A DNA stretch of 64,000 bases from Caldalkalibacillus mannanilyticus JCM 10596 (GTDB lineage: Bacteria; Bacillota; Bacilli; Caldalkalibacillales; JCM-10596), in assembly GCF_000615945.1 (NCBI RefSeq), contig NZ_BAMO01000026.1, forward strand, positions 1 through 64,000, in the 5' to 3' direction. Position numbers and translations under genes: made by a program. The notes beneath the pieces are model-generated. The model saw only the letters and a program-made list of their open reading frames with translations. It did not search any database and was not told the origin of the DNA. This document shows positions 1 through 9,446 of this stretch, in pieces. Numbering within the stretch: position 1 is the first letter of the stretch; every line of letters begins with the position of its first letter.

Positions 1-611
1 CCCGCTCCTTCAGGTGTTCCTGCTGGTGGGCTTCCTGCCCCACCTGGTTCAGGTGTTCCTGGCGGCGGCGTTCCTGCTCCTCCTGCTCCAGGTGTGCCCT
101 GTTGTTTCGCATATCCTTGAAAACCAGTGCCTGGGGCTTGACCTTGAGGCTGCTGATCTTTTTTAGGTGATTGACGATTGCCAGAATCACGTTGACCCGG
201 AGGTGGCCAGTCTGGTTGAGGACCTCTGCCGGTCTTACCATACGTATCAAATTTTTTGCCTTGCTCTATCTTTCCATAAACATAAGCCTTGTCGTATTCG
301 GTTGTTTTTTCTAATTTCCTTTTCATTTCAGTACCAACTAGGCCATCTATACCAAGTCCATAATCATTCTGGTAATTGCGTACTGCCCAGTAAGTACCCC
401 AACCAAAAACTCCATCAATTTTCCCTTTGTAATATCCAACATATTGCAATCTGGATTGGAGCTCTATCACATCGTCTCCTGTAGCCCCTCTCTGTATCAC
501 TTGAGGGCTAAAAGCCTCTGTTTGTATAGGAAAAATGGAAAACAATATAGTGATAACTATGAAGGTGATAGTACACTTTTTTAATCTGTCACTCTGTAGG
601 ATGTTAAACAT
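1..611 (-). CDS. sleB: Spore cortex-lytic enzyme SleB, N-terminal part (cut by window edge)
   Basis: Reads leftward off the window, so only the first ~203 residues are present. Residues 1-33 form a signal peptide ending near QTEA. Residues ~37-100 are a peptidoglycan-binding domain (QRGATGDDVIELQSRLQYVG, then IDGVFGWGTYWAVRNYQ), the usual SleB N-terminus. After residue ~130 comes an unusual Pro/Gly/Gln-rich segment, ending in repeats of the type GTPEPGGAG, where the catalytic Hydrolase_2 domain would normally follow after a short linker; the catalytic part lies outside. SleB is a spore lytic transglycosylase acting on muramic-lactam cortex during germination. Start chosen at the ATG at 611, preceded by AAAGGAGG. 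The prsW gene nearby matches the B. subtilis gene order. Identification of the N-terminus is firm; the full domain structure cannot be seen. Confidence 0.85.
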   Translation of the reverse strand, partial: MFNILQSDRLKKCTITFIVITILFSIFPIQTEAFSPQVIQRGATGDDVIELQSRLQYVGYYKGKIDGVFGWGTYWAVRNYQNDYGLGIDGLVGTEMKRKLEKTTEYDKAYVYGKIEQGKKFDTYGKTGRGPQPDWPPPGQRDSGNRQSPKKDQQPQGQAPGTGFQGYAKQQGTPGAGGAGTPPPGTPEPGGAGSPPAGTPEGA

Positions 612-676
612 GTAGAAATACCTCCTTTTCATTTTCCCTCGTAGTGGTATTTTTCTACCATCATTTATGATTTATA

Positions 677-714
677 CAAAAAAGGGAAAAGAATCTATAA
701 AAGATTCTTTTCCC
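677..714 (-). terminator. Rho-independent terminator after the small CxxC protein gene
   Basis: Perfect inverted repeat: GGGAAAAGAATC (684-695) and GATTCTTTTCCC (703-714). Read on the minus strand it is followed by a run of six T. It ends the 736-900 gene just before the sleB promoter region. Confidence 0.85.
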
Positions 715-735
715 AGCTATTCGTGAAATTCATAT

Positions 736-900
736 TCACATTAGTTCTTCCGTTCTTACAGAAAAGTTATTTTCATTGTCACACAAACATCTTTTAAATC
801 CAGTGTTAAGCTCCCCTTTGGGATCTTTCTTCCCACGTAAGGTAAACCTTTCTCCACAATCGTTACACACAATAAATACTTTTAAACGCTCTGACTTCAT
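736..900 (-). CDS. Small hypothetical protein with paired cysteines
   Basis: 54 residues, charged, with a CNDC pair near residue 13 and a CLC pair near residue 40, an arrangement that could bind zinc as a small ribbon. Start taken at the ATG at 900, which has GGGAGG 4 nt upstream; an in-frame ATG at 918 lacks such a site. It lies between prsW and sleB with its own terminator. No family recognised and no function can be assigned. Confidence 0.6.
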   Translation of the reverse strand: MKSERLKVFIVCNDCGERFTLRGKKDPKGELNTGFKRCLCDNENNFSVRTEELM

Positions 901-958
901 AACGCCTCCCATAATCAATGTTCTTCAATGATCATAGTATTACCACTCCAGCTTATTT

Positions 959-1630
959 TTAGAAGGGCGAATATGTGGATGAGGCATGCTGATCATGAGC
1001 CGCTTTTCTTACTTTATTTAATCCATACCACCATAAAGTCAGCATGAAAGGAATCATCAGCCATAACCAACGGCCACTCCCTATCACTAACAGATAGTTA
1101 TATATGCCATGCAAAAAAATAGGAATGAACAGTGAATAGAGCAACCACTTCTTCTTCATTCTTTGCTCTGCGAACATGGCTTTTCCTATATAATATCCCA
1201 TAATCACACCAAATAATGCATGACTTGAAACGGGGAGTAAGGCACGCATCAGAGCTTCCTGAACTCCATAAAACCATAGATACATCATGTTTTCAAGTGT
1301 GGCAAACCCAAGACTAACAGCTGTACTATAGATGATTCCATCATACCTTTCTTCCATTTCCACGTTAGGAATAGCAATAAAAAACAGGACAAACCATTTT
1401 AGAAACTCCTCAAGCATAGCAGCAATAAAAAATGATTGGGCAATGGGAGTTAGTTCTAATCCTTCTTTTAGTGTATATTGTAAAACCATCGTCGGAAACA
1501 CAAGGAGGACACCGAATAAAAACACCCTTATAACCATCATAATGGGACCGTGATCATATTTCTTTTTTAAATAAAAAAAACTGAGTAAGGCGATACCCGG
1601 AGCGATTGCAGCCATAATGATATTAATCAT
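959..1630 (-). CDS. prsW: PrsW-family glutamic-type intramembrane protease
   Basis: 223 residues with about seven hydrophobic segments. The diagnostic motifs are visible: EEFLKW with the Glu pair at residues 74-75, a second TLENMMY segment (ATLENMMYLWF), a membrane His in HALFGVIMGYYIG and a final HGIYNY. These are the conserved EExxK, FExxxY-like and H positions of PrsW/PF13367. In B. subtilis PrsW performs site-1 cleavage of the anti-sigma factor RsiW to activate sigma W; that role here is by analogy. Start ATG is preceded by AGAGGAAGG. The gene sits close to sleB as in B. subtilis and is divergent from the asparaginase gene. Confidence 0.9.
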   Translation of the reverse strand: MINIIMAAIAPGIALLSFFYLKKKYDHGPIMMVIRVFLFGVLLVFPTMVLQYTLKEGLELTPIAQSFFIAAMLEEFLKWFVLFFIAIPNVEMEERYDGIIYSTAVSLGFATLENMMYLWFYGVQEALMRALLPVSSHALFGVIMGYYIGKAMFAEQRMKKKWLLYSLFIPIFLHGIYNYLLVIGSGRWLWLMIPFMLTLWWYGLNKVRKAAHDQHASSTYSPF

Positions 1631-1710
1631 TACCTTCCTCTTTTCTCCTCTTTTAGTTTCATGGTAACATGGTACTACCGTTTTGAAAATTAAAAATTTC
1701 GGAGGAACAA

Positions 1711-2684
1711 ATGAAAAAAAAGATACTTGTTATTCATACAGGGGGTACTATTGCGATGAGCGAAGACGAGCAGACTGGCTCTGTCAAGCCTTCATCAACA
1801 AATCCTCTAAATGACGTCATACATATTTTAGAACCTCATGCAGATATTACTGTGGACAATTATGCCAATATCCCCTCTCCCCATATGACACCTCATATTA
1901 TGTTTGAACTTGCCAAAAAAGTAGAAAGTCGATTAGCTGAACCTGCTTTAGATGGAGTTGTGCTGACTCATGGAACAGACACCCTTGAAGAAACTGCCTA
2001 TGTGCTTGATCTGTTGATTCAGTCTGAAAAACCTATTATTATTACTGGAGCCATGAGAAGCAGTAATGAGATTGGCGCAGATGGCCCGCTAAATCTGCTA
2101 CAATCCGTTAGAGTGGCTACAACCGAAGAAGCAAAAGGAAAAGGGGTCTTAGTTGTCTTTAACGATGAAATCCACACAGCCAAAAATGTGACAAAAACAC
2201 ATACAAGTAATATTAGCACCTTTCAATCACCACAATACGGCCCAATCGGGATGACAACAAAAAAAAGAGTCAGCTTTCACCACACTCCAATCGTACGAGA
2301 TCATTATTGTGTAACAAAACTTGAGAAGAAAGTGATGCTGCTTAAAGCTTATGCAGGAATGGATAACGAATGGGTTGAATCTCTCGTCACCTATGGGTAG
2401 ATGGACTTATTATCGAAGCATTTGGACAGGGAAACCTTCCTCCAAGTATTTTACCTGCTTTGACTAAATTAACTGAAAAAAAGGTTCCCATCGTTCTCGT
2501 TTCTCGCTGCTTTAATGGAATTGTAGAGAGTAATTATGATTATGCGGGAGGCGGAAAGCACTTAAAAAATATGGGCGTTCTTTTTTCCAATGGTCTAAAC
2601 GGTCAAAAAGCACGTTTAAAACTTATGGTAGCCTTAGAAGTGACGTCTGACTTAGAAAAGCTTCAAGAGATTTTTGATCGCTAA
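1711..2684 (+). pseudogene. ansA: Type I L-asparaginase, frameshifted by one base
   Basis: The N-terminal frame (1711-2400, 229 aa) has the first catalytic threonine in HTGGTIAMS, the HGTDTLEETAYVL motif and GAMRSSNEIGADGP, all typical of cytoplasmic L-asparaginase (asparagine to aspartate plus ammonia). It stops at VTYG. The next frame continues without a gap as DGLIIEAFGQGNLPP and runs to 2684. Restoring one G in the GGG at about 2394-2396 gives VTYGVDGLII and a protein of 324 residues, the normal family length. Start has GGAGG upstream. A sequence error in the G run is as likely as a real mutation. It converges on gudB, so two genes of amino-acid nitrogen catabolism lie together. Confidence 0.85.
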
Positions 2685-2777
2685 AGTCTGACAGCAAAAA
2701 TAAAGTAGCGTGATAAGAATGATTATCCTAGGAATATCGAACAAATCAGTCTTCATCACGCTTAATGTTTAGGTATA

Positions 2778-2828
2778 TAGAATAGACTTCTAGCAGACGG
2801 AGTTCTTACTCCACCTGATGGTTAGAAG
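2778..2828. repeat. Dispersed palindromic repeat, copy A
   Basis: ATAGACTTC followed by an imperfect inverted repeat: AGACGGAGT, then TCTT, then ACTCCACCTGATGG. It matches the family consensus seen best at 13577-13628. It lies in the convergent spacer between ansA and gudB. Confidence 0.75.
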
Positions 2829-2842
2829 GATGTGTTTTTCCT

Positions 2843-4117
2843 CTAGACCCATCCTCTGAATCTTGATGCTTCGGCAGCTTTTCGTACCCCAACCATGTAG
2901 GCTGCTAGACGCATATCAATCTTCCTTGATTTAGCGGTTTGGTATACATTCTCAAACGATTTAACCAAAATATCTTCCAGCTTTCTTTCTACTTCCTCTT
3001 CTGACCAGTAGTAGCCCTGATTATTTTGAACCCACTCAAAGTATGAAACGGTGACTCCACCGGCACTTGCTAATACATCTGGAACAATGAGTACTCCTCT
3101 TTCTGTCAGAATCTTCGTTGCTTCATTGGTCGTTGGACCATTAGCTGCCTCAACGATGATATCTGCCTTAATTTGGTGAGCATTCTTTGCCGTTATTTGA
3201 TTTTCTATAGCAGCAGGAACTAAGATATCACATTCAGATTCTAAGAGCTCCGCATTGGTAATTGTGTTTTTGAACAGCTTCGTTACTGTTCCAAAGGAAT
3301 CACGACGATCTAATAGGTACTCGATATCAAGTCCATTAGGATCATAGAGTGCCGCATAAGCGTCCGAAATCCCGATAACATTGGCGCCAGCATCATGCAT
3401 GAATTTAGCGAGGAAGCTCCCTGCATTTCCGAAGCCCTGAATAATGACACGCGCCCCTTTTAACTCAATGCCCTTCTTCTTTGCCGCTTCCCGTATGCAA
3501 ATGGTTACTCCTTTTGCTGTTGCTGTTTCTCTTCCATGTGAGCCACCTAACACCAGAGGTTTTCCTGTAATAAAACCTGGAGAATCAAACTCTTTAATTC
3601 GACTATACTCATCCATCATCCAAGCCATGATCTGTGAATTTGTGAATACATCAGGTGCTGGAATATCCTTCGAAGGTCCCACAATTTGACTCACAGCACG
3701 AACATATCCCCTACTAAGACGCTCTAATTCACGAAAAGACATTTCACGTGGATCACAAATAATCCCGCCTTTTCCTCCTCCATAAGGCAAGTCAACAATT
3801 CCAGATTTTAAGCTCATCCATATTGATAACGCTTTCACTTCGTCCTCAGTTACATCAGGATGAAAACGAATCCCTCCCTTAGTGGGACCTACTGCATCAT
3901 TATGTTGTGCTCTAAATCCAGTAAATATTTTGACAGACTCATCATCCATTCGTACCGGAATACGTACTGTCAGCATTCTTAGCGGTTCTTTCATTAGTTC
4001 ATAAACTGACTCTGGATAACCCAGCTTATCTAAAGCCTCCCTGATAACAGCTTGCGTTGATTGGAGGACGTTTAGATTCTCCATTGTCTGATTTGACTCT
4101 TCATGTTTTTCTCCCAT
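2843..4117 (-). CDS. gudB: Catabolic NAD-dependent glutamate dehydrogenase
   Basis: 424 residues from the ATG at 4117 (AAAGGTGG upstream; an upstream in-frame start at 4150 has no such site). Strong resemblance to B. subtilis GudB/RocG throughout: KGGIRFHP and the catalytic region PYGGGKGGIICDP, APDVFTNSQIMAWMMDEYS, the NAD fold at VIIQGFGNAGSF, and LVPAAIENQIT. It oxidatively deaminates glutamate to 2-oxoglutarate. The segment DEVKALSIWMSLKSG carries a single VKA, so the 9-bp duplication that inactivates GudB in laboratory B. subtilis is absent and the enzyme should be active. Convergent with the asparaginase gene, whose product aspartate feeds the same nitrogen pool. Confidence 0.93.
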   Translation of the reverse strand: MGEKHEESNQTMENLNVLQSTQAVIREALDKLGYPESVYELMKEPLRMLTVRIPVRMDDESVKIFTGFRAQHNDAVGPTKGGIRFHPDVTEDEVKALSIWMSLKSGIVDLPYGGGKGGIICDPREMSFRELERLSRGYVRAVSQIVGPSKDIPAPDVFTNSQIMAWMMDEYSRIKEFDSPGFITGKPLVLGGSHGRETATAKGVTICIREAAKKKGIELKGARVIIQGFGNAGSFLAKFMHDAGANVIGISDAYAALYDPNGLDIEYLLDRRDSFGTVTKLFKNTITNAELLESECDILVPAAIENQITAKNAHQIKADIIVEAANGPTTNEATKILTERGVLIVPDVLASAGGVTVSYFEWVQNNQGYYWSEEEVERKLEDILVKSFENVYQTAKSRKIDMRLAAYMVGVRKAAEASRFRGWV

Positions 4118-4221
4118 AACATTAACCACCTTTAATCTGATGTCCTTCATTCAGTGTTAGTATACACCCACCTGAAGGACACATGCAAAGATTTTTGTAT
4201 TCAAATTACCTACAAGTTTTT

Positions 4222-4272
4222 GATAAAGTAGACTTTCTTCAGATGGAGTTTTTACTCCACCTGATGGTTTAA
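4222..4272. repeat. Dispersed palindromic repeat, copy B
   Basis: ATAAAGTAGACTT followed by TTCAGATGGAGT, TTTT and ACTCCACCTGATGG. Full-length copy in the spacer between the MecA-family gene and gudB. Confidence 0.85.
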
Positions 4273-4283
4273 GCTTGATAAAC

Positions 4284-4312
4284 AAAAAAAACTCTCTTTA
4301 ACAAAGAGAGTT
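4284..4312 (-). terminator. Terminator of the MecA-family gene
   Basis: Arms AACTCTCTTT (4290-4299) and AAAGAGAGTT (4303-4312). On the minus strand the stem is followed by eight T. Confidence 0.85.
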
Positions 4313-4335
4313 ACCCTGCATTCCATATCATAATT

Positions 4336-4938
4336 CTATAATTTGAAGTGTTGACAAAGCACTTGAATCGCGTTATTTTCAATAATTTTATGACCATATT
4401 CGTCTAAAATGTACTTACTCAACATAGAAGGCTCAGCAAATTCAGATAATAACGCAATGGTTAATTCGTATTCGCTATCATCTAATATCAGATCCTCGAA
4501 AAGCAGAAAATAACGATCATTATATTGATATAGTTTGCCCTCCTCTTGCAGGAAGGAATTTAATTTATGGGCTAATTGAATGACATCTTCAAGTTCCTTA
4601 AAACAAAAAAGTACATCATCACTTTCATCAAGTGTCACTTCTAGTTCGTAGAAATCATCATGCTCCTCATGATCATCCTCAGAAGAGTCAAATGAACCTT
4701 TCCCTCTAGTGACTATGACGACCATTCCTTGTGCGGGTAAATTAAATACTTCAACGGCTACTGGACCTGACACTTCAAAATCTAATTCTTGGTATGCCTG
4801 ATCCATCATATCGTTAAATAATTCATGTACTTTGGGAATGTCTTGCCACATATCCTCTTTGCTGATCCCCCGCTCAACCAAATCATCAAATGTAAGAAAG
4901 ATCCTAATCTTGTCTGGATTAAGGCGTTCAAGTCTCAT
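4336..4938 (-). CDS. MecA/YpbH-family adaptor protein for ClpC
   Basis: 200 residues from the ATG at 4938, which has GAGGGAGGG upstream. The N-terminal domain begins MRLERLNPDKIRIFLTFDDL and contains ERGISKEDMW, the MecA signature region; an acidic Asp/Glu/His linker around residues 85-105 separates it from the C-terminal ClpC-binding domain. MecA adaptors deliver substrates such as ComK to ClpCP; YpbH (MecB) is the paralogue encoded beside gudB in B. subtilis, and this gene sits upstream of gudB in the same way. Position favours YpbH/MecB, but sequence alone does not separate it from MecA. Confidence 0.85.
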   Translation of the reverse strand: MRLERLNPDKIRIFLTFDDLVERGISKEDMWQDIPKVHELFNDMMDQAYQELDFEVSGPVAVEVFNLPAQGMVVIVTRGKGSFDSSEDDHEEHDDFYELEVTLDESDDVLFCFKELEDVIQLAHKLNSFLQEEGKLYQYNDRYFLLFEDLILDDSEYELTIALLSEFAEPSMLSKYILDEYGHKIIENNAIQVLCQHFKL

Positions 4939-5179
4939 GAATGACCCTCCCTCGCCACTCAACTGGTACTTTACTATATGTTTGAACCAGTTGTTTGGTT
5001 AAAATAATCTATTCTATTATTATTACTTTATCATATTTGAAGTTATATGAAAATAAAAATGCATTTTGGTAATACTATCAATTATTTACATGAGCTTATC
5101 TTTGGCTTAATAAATTTTACATGGTACATTTAATATATTGATTTACAACTAAAACTTTTAAATTTTTGGGGTGATCGCC

Positions 5180-6366
5180 GTGAGAACTTATTCGAAATTC
5201 TTCTTCCTTTTCCTTGCTGTTGTTATGATAAGTGGTTGTACAACTAAACCCCTAGAGTCCCAAGATACTGAAGATAGGGTTCCTGTAAGGATCGAAGAAG
5301 CTATTCGTGGAACCTTTTCTCAACACGTAGAATTGGCTGGGCGGACGAAAAGCAGAATCGACTTCCCGATCATCGCTCCTTCTCCATTAATGGTAAAAGA
5401 AATCTATGTTCAAATTGGAGATGAGGTAAAAGAGGGGGCATCCCTTCTTCTGTTTGATGATGAAGAAGCTCAACAGCAATTAACAGAAGCCAGAAAGCAA
5501 TTAGCCACTTTAGAAAAGAACGTTAAGGATCTCCAAGCTCTGCAACAACAAGCTTTGGAGCAAACAGAGCCATACAGCAAGAATCGGAGGAATCCGTAAG
5601 AAGGGCTCAAGCCTTAATAGAAGGCTCCCAAACTGGAGCTGTTACCATGCTTGATTTGCTGCAAGCAAGCACCCAATTACTTGTGAGGCAGAATCAAATG
5701 CAAAACCTGCCAGATATGAGTGCTCTTCAACCTGCTCAATTGGAATTACAGGTAGAACAGGCAAGAACTCAAATTCGTATGGCAGAGGAATCGATTCAAA
5801 GGCTAACCATCAAAGCTCCATTTGATGGCGTTATCACTCTCAGGAATATTGAAGCAAAAGGAGTCGCTGTCCCAAATTATCCTATATTGCAAATCTCTAA
5901 TTTAGATCAAATTGTCATTGAACTACAGGTTGGCAGTACACAAATAGGACAGCTCCAGCAAGGACAAAAAGCTTCTGTTCTCATTGAAGGAGCCAATGAA
6001 GCCCTTGAAGCCTCCTTAGATTATTTATCTCCAGGAATTGGACCGCAAAGTCCCCTATATCAAGCACAAATCATCCTTGATAACCAAGAAAGAAGGCTCT
6101 TTCCTGGACAGTTAGCTACTGTTCAACTGGAAACCCTTGTTATGGAAGAGGCATTATTAATTCCTGTACAAGCTGTTTTTTTTGAGGATGAAAAATCCTT
6201 TGTCTATTTGGTTCAGGAGCAAAAAGCAGTAAAAAAAGAAGTTCAATTAGGGGAAAGAAATCAAAGCCATTATGTCGTATTAAGTGGACTTGATGAGCAG
6301 GATCCTGTGATTACCATGGGCCGTGAAAGATTAACTGAAGGACGTCTAGTCTACATTCAAAAGTGA
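5180..6366 (+). pseudogene. RND efflux periplasmic-adaptor-type lipoprotein, frameshifted
   Basis: Start taken at the GTG at 5180, 3 nt after GGGGTGATC. Signal peptide ends in a lipobox (VVMISGC), so the protein is membrane-anchored outside the cell. The first frame (to 5599) holds the biotinyl-lipoyl-like segment IYVQIGDEVKEGASLLLFDD and a coiled coil; the second (5602-6366) holds the rest of the hairpin, IKAPFDGVITLRNIEAKG and the beta-barrel. Restoring one G near 5569 gives an uninterrupted 395-residue HlyD/MFP adaptor. It precedes the RND pump gene by 11 nt. The pump is intact, which argues for a sequence error rather than a dead system. Confidence 0.85.
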
Positions 6367-6377
6367 GTTGATGAGTT

Positions 6378-9300
6378 ATGAACCTAGCTAAATTATCCGT
6401 TTATCGTCCTGTAGCCATGTCAATGGTCATCTTTTTTATTCTAGTCATTGGTCTGGTTTCTCTTAATGGCCTAACTGTCGATTTATTTCCTGAGCTTGAA
6501 TTTCCTATTGCGGCGATCACTGCCAGCTATCCAGGGATAGGACCTGAAGAAATTGAAGCTTTGATCGTTGGCCCCTTGGAAAATATCGTGGGAACCATTC
6601 CTAATGTTGAAAGTATTAACTCGACCTCGCGGCTTGGGGGAGCTTTGCTCATTGTCCAATTTGACTGGGGAACAGATATGAATTTTGCCACGTTACAAAT
6701 CAGGGAACGTATCGATATGATTCGTGAAAGCCTCCCTAACGATGTTCCATTACCCATGGTGCTTAAATTTGATCCGCGAATGCTTCCTATCATTCAGTTG
6801 GCCATTTCAAGCCCCTCTTACGATATTGTAGAAACAAAAAGATTGGCTGAAAATAGGATCAAGCCTCGATTAGAGCCCTTGAATGGAATCGCAGCAGTCA
6901 ATGTCGAAGGCGGCAGAGAAACAGAAATTCAACTTACCTTTGATCCTCGTTTGCTAAGAGAACATCAGCTTTCACTTCAAACGATTCAGCAGATCTTAGC
7001 GGGTGAAAACATTAATCTTCCTGGTGGACTCATCCATGACAACCAGTTAGACGTTCCCCTGCGAATCATAGGTCAATTTCAAAGCATTCAAGATATTGAG
7101 CAGATACAAGTTCCAACGGGCAAGGGAGAAATTATTCCACTATCCACTTTAGCCAAAATTGAAGAAACGTTCAAAGCAACAACCATGGTCAGCTTTTTAA
7201 ATGGGGAGGATAGTGTTGGAATCACCATCCAGAAACAAACTGATGCCAATACCGTCAATGTCGCAAATCAAGTAAATAAAGTCATTGAAGAATTGAGAGC
7301 GGAATTACCTGCCGATGTGTCGATTGAACCCATATTCGATCAATCGTTATATATTAAGCAATCGATTCGGACCGTATCCATCAATATGCTTATTGGTAGC
7401 CTTTTAGCCGGAATTATTCTGTTTCTCTTTTTGCAGAATTTCCGTTCAACTCTTATTGTTGCCTTTGCGATCCCCATCTCTATTGTGACAACCTTTATTT
7501 TTATGTATTTTACCAATCAAACCCTTAACCTGCTTACGCTTGGGGGATTAGCACTAGGGGTTGGAATGATGGTAGATAATTCAATTGTCATCATTGAGAA
7601 CATTTATCGCTATCGACAACAAGGAGCTTCGTTAAAAGAAGCGGCAGTCAAAGGAACGAGTGAGGTTGGACCCGCTGTTTTTGCCTCAACGATTACAACC
7701 GTCATTGTTTTTCTACCCATTCTCTTCGTCGAAGGATTGGCAGCACAATTATTTACTCCACTTGCTCTAAGTGTGACCTATGCTTTACTTGCTTCTCTAT
7801 TCACATCATTAATTATCGTTCCCTTGCTCTCTTCAAAATTAATTTACATTGAAGAAGAGGAGAAAAGCTCTACTTTTCAAAAAGCCTATGAAGGAGTTCA
7901 AAATAAATATAAACAACTACTCGCTTGGGCTTTAAAAAACCCTAAAAAAGTAATTACAACCGTCGTACTCCTTTTTTTAACGAGCCTATCAGGAATCTTA
8001 TTTATTGGTCGTGAATTCTTACCTGAACAAGATCAGAGTATTGTTTATCTTGATGTTCGCTTGCCTGTTGGAAGCTCATTGGATCATACGATAGAGCTCT
8101 CTCAAGAAGTAGACCAGCGGCTTAATCAAGTGCCTGAAATCAAAAATATCTATGTTAATGTTGGTGGAGCCGGGCAATTTCAGTTATCGGCTGGTTCACT
8201 AACCAACAGAGCGAATTATAATTTACAGCTCGTTCCTCTAGGTGAGCGAAATCGGTCAGACAAAGAAGTAGCTGAAGAAATTAGACACTTGCTCAATGAC
8301 CTGCCAGATGTAAGAGTCAATGTTTCAACTGGTGATTCAGGCTTTGGCGGAAGTGCGATCCACTTGAGCGTACGAGGTCCTGATGTGAAAGTATTAGAAT
8401 CTCTGGCACATGAAGTCACCTCGATCATTCAAAATGTTGAAGGAGTTCGTGAGCCAACAAGTGACTTCACGACAGGACAACGAGAAATTCAAGCCAAAAT
8501 CAATCGAATGAAAGCAGCACAATATGGAATTTCTAGTATTCAGGTAGCCAGCATCATTAGAGAATCTCTAGAAGGAATGGTGGCATCCCGCCTGAGTCAA
8601 GGAGGAAATGAAATAGATATTAGACTTCTCTATACACCATCCGCTCAGGCACAGATGGATTATCTAAAATCTCTAGAAATCGCCTCTCCTTTAGGCATGA
8701 ATGTTCCCTTAGAGGTGTTAGTTGATTTCACTGAGGAAATCAGTCCCCATTCGATTAAAAGAGTGAATCGAATAAGAGAAGTAGCTGTCAATGCACAGCT
8801 TTTGAATCGTGATCTTGGCTCTACAATCGATGAAATACGTGAAATTCTAGCGGCAGAGCTTCCACTTCCAAGTGGCTACAGTATTCATTTTGGAGGACAA
8901 AATGAACAAATGAATGATGCATTGATGAAGCTAACGGGAGCTGTACTACTAGCAATAGTATTGGTTTATATGGTCATGGCTGCTCAATTTGAATCCTATT
9001 TCTTTCCTTTTATCATTATGTTCGCTGTCCCTCTCACTGCGATAGGAATTATTAGCGGCTTACTGATTACCTTCCGCCCTGTAGGAGTTGGGTCTATGGT
9101 CGGAATCCTTGTCCTAACCGGAATTGTCGTCAATAATGCCATTGTCTTTATTGACTATGTCAATACCTTACGAAAGCAAGGATTGAATCGAGATGAAGCC
9201 CTATTAACAGCAGGTCCTATTCGTTTACGCCCAATTTTAATGACAACCTTGACCACTATCTTAGCTCTAGTGCCTTTGATGCTTGGATATGGGGAAGGTT

Positions 9301-9446
9301 CTGAAATTCAAGCCCCCATGGCTACCGTGATTATTTTTGGGCTTTCTTTTGCCACGTTAATCACCTTAGTCTTTATCCCTGTAGTCTATAAATTGTTAGA
9401 TGAATGGAGAGAGAGAAGAAATGCGAAGAAAACAGCTATGGAGTAG
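6378..9446 (+). CDS. RND-family (AcrB/SwrC-like) efflux transporter
   Basis: 1022 residues, the standard RND length. Topology is visible as an N-terminal membrane helix, a large extracytoplasmic loop (~residues 35-330), a six-helix block, a second large loop and a final six-helix block. The proton-relay motif is in LALGVGMMVDNSIVIIENIY, with its Asp. In Gram-positive bacteria the best-studied relative is SwrC (YerP) of B. subtilis, which exports surfactin and other amphiphiles; substrate here is unknown. It is preceded by its adaptor gene and overlaps the esterase gene start. Confidence 0.93.
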   Translation: MNLAKLSVYRPVAMSMVIFFILVIGLVSLNGLTVDLFPELEFPIAAITASYPGIGPEEIEALIVGPLENIVGTIPNVESINSTSRLGGALLIVQFDWGTDMNFATLQIRERIDMIRESLPNDVPLPMVLKFDPRMLPIIQLAISSPSYDIVETKRLAENRIKPRLEPLNGIAAVNVEGGRETEIQLTFDPRLLREHQLSLQTIQQILAGENINLPGGLIHDNQLDVPLRIIGQFQSIQDIEQIQVPTGKGEIIPLSTLAKIEETFKATTMVSFLNGEDSVGITIQKQTDANTVNVANQVNKVIEELRAELPADVSIEPIFDQSLYIKQSIRTVSINMLIGSLLAGIILFLFLQNFRSTLIVAFAIPISIVTTFIFMYFTNQTLNLLTLGGLALGVGMMVDNSIVIIENIYRYRQQGASLKEAAVKGTSEVGPAVFASTITTVIVFLPILFVEGLAAQLFTPLALSVTYALLASLFTSLIIVPLLSSKLIYIEEEEKSSTFQKAYEGVQNKYKQLLAWALKNPKKVITTVVLLFLTSLSGILFIGREFLPEQDQSIVYLDVRLPVGSSLDHTIELSQEVDQRLNQVPEIKNIYVNVGGAGQFQLSAGSLTNRANYNLQLVPLGERNRSDKEVAEEIRHLLNDLPDVRVNVSTGDSGFGGSAIHLSVRGPDVKVLESLAHEVTSIIQNVEGVREPTSDFTTGQREIQAKINRMKAAQYGISSIQVASIIRESLEGMVASRLSQGGNEIDIRLLYTPSAQAQMDYLKSLEIASPLGMNVPLEVLVDFTEEISPHSIKRVNRIREVAVNAQLLNRDLGSTIDEIREILAAELPLPSGYSIHFGGQNEQMNDALMKLTGAVLLAIVLVYMVMAAQFESYFFPFIIMFAVPLTAIGIISGLLITFRPVGVGSMVGILVLTGIVVNNAIVFIDYVNTLRKQGLNRDEALLTAGPIRLRPILMTTLTTILALVPLMLGYGEGSEIQAPMATVIIFGLSFATLITLVFIPVVYKLLDEWRERRNAKKTAME

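Noticed and set aside
1332-1553. ORF on the plus strand opposite prsW
   Set aside because: Antisense shadow of a real gene with no SD or family features; same for the other overlapping frames in gudB, RND, serA, FapA-like and tape measure genes.
2707-2762. Inverted repeat AGCGTGAT...ATCACGCT after ansA
   Set aside because: The 40-nt spacer is long and has no T run; could be chance or a degraded terminator.
3790-3850. Cryptic gudB duplication as in B. subtilis 168
   Set aside because: Only one VKA unit is present in DEVKALSIWMSLKSG, so the gene appears active.
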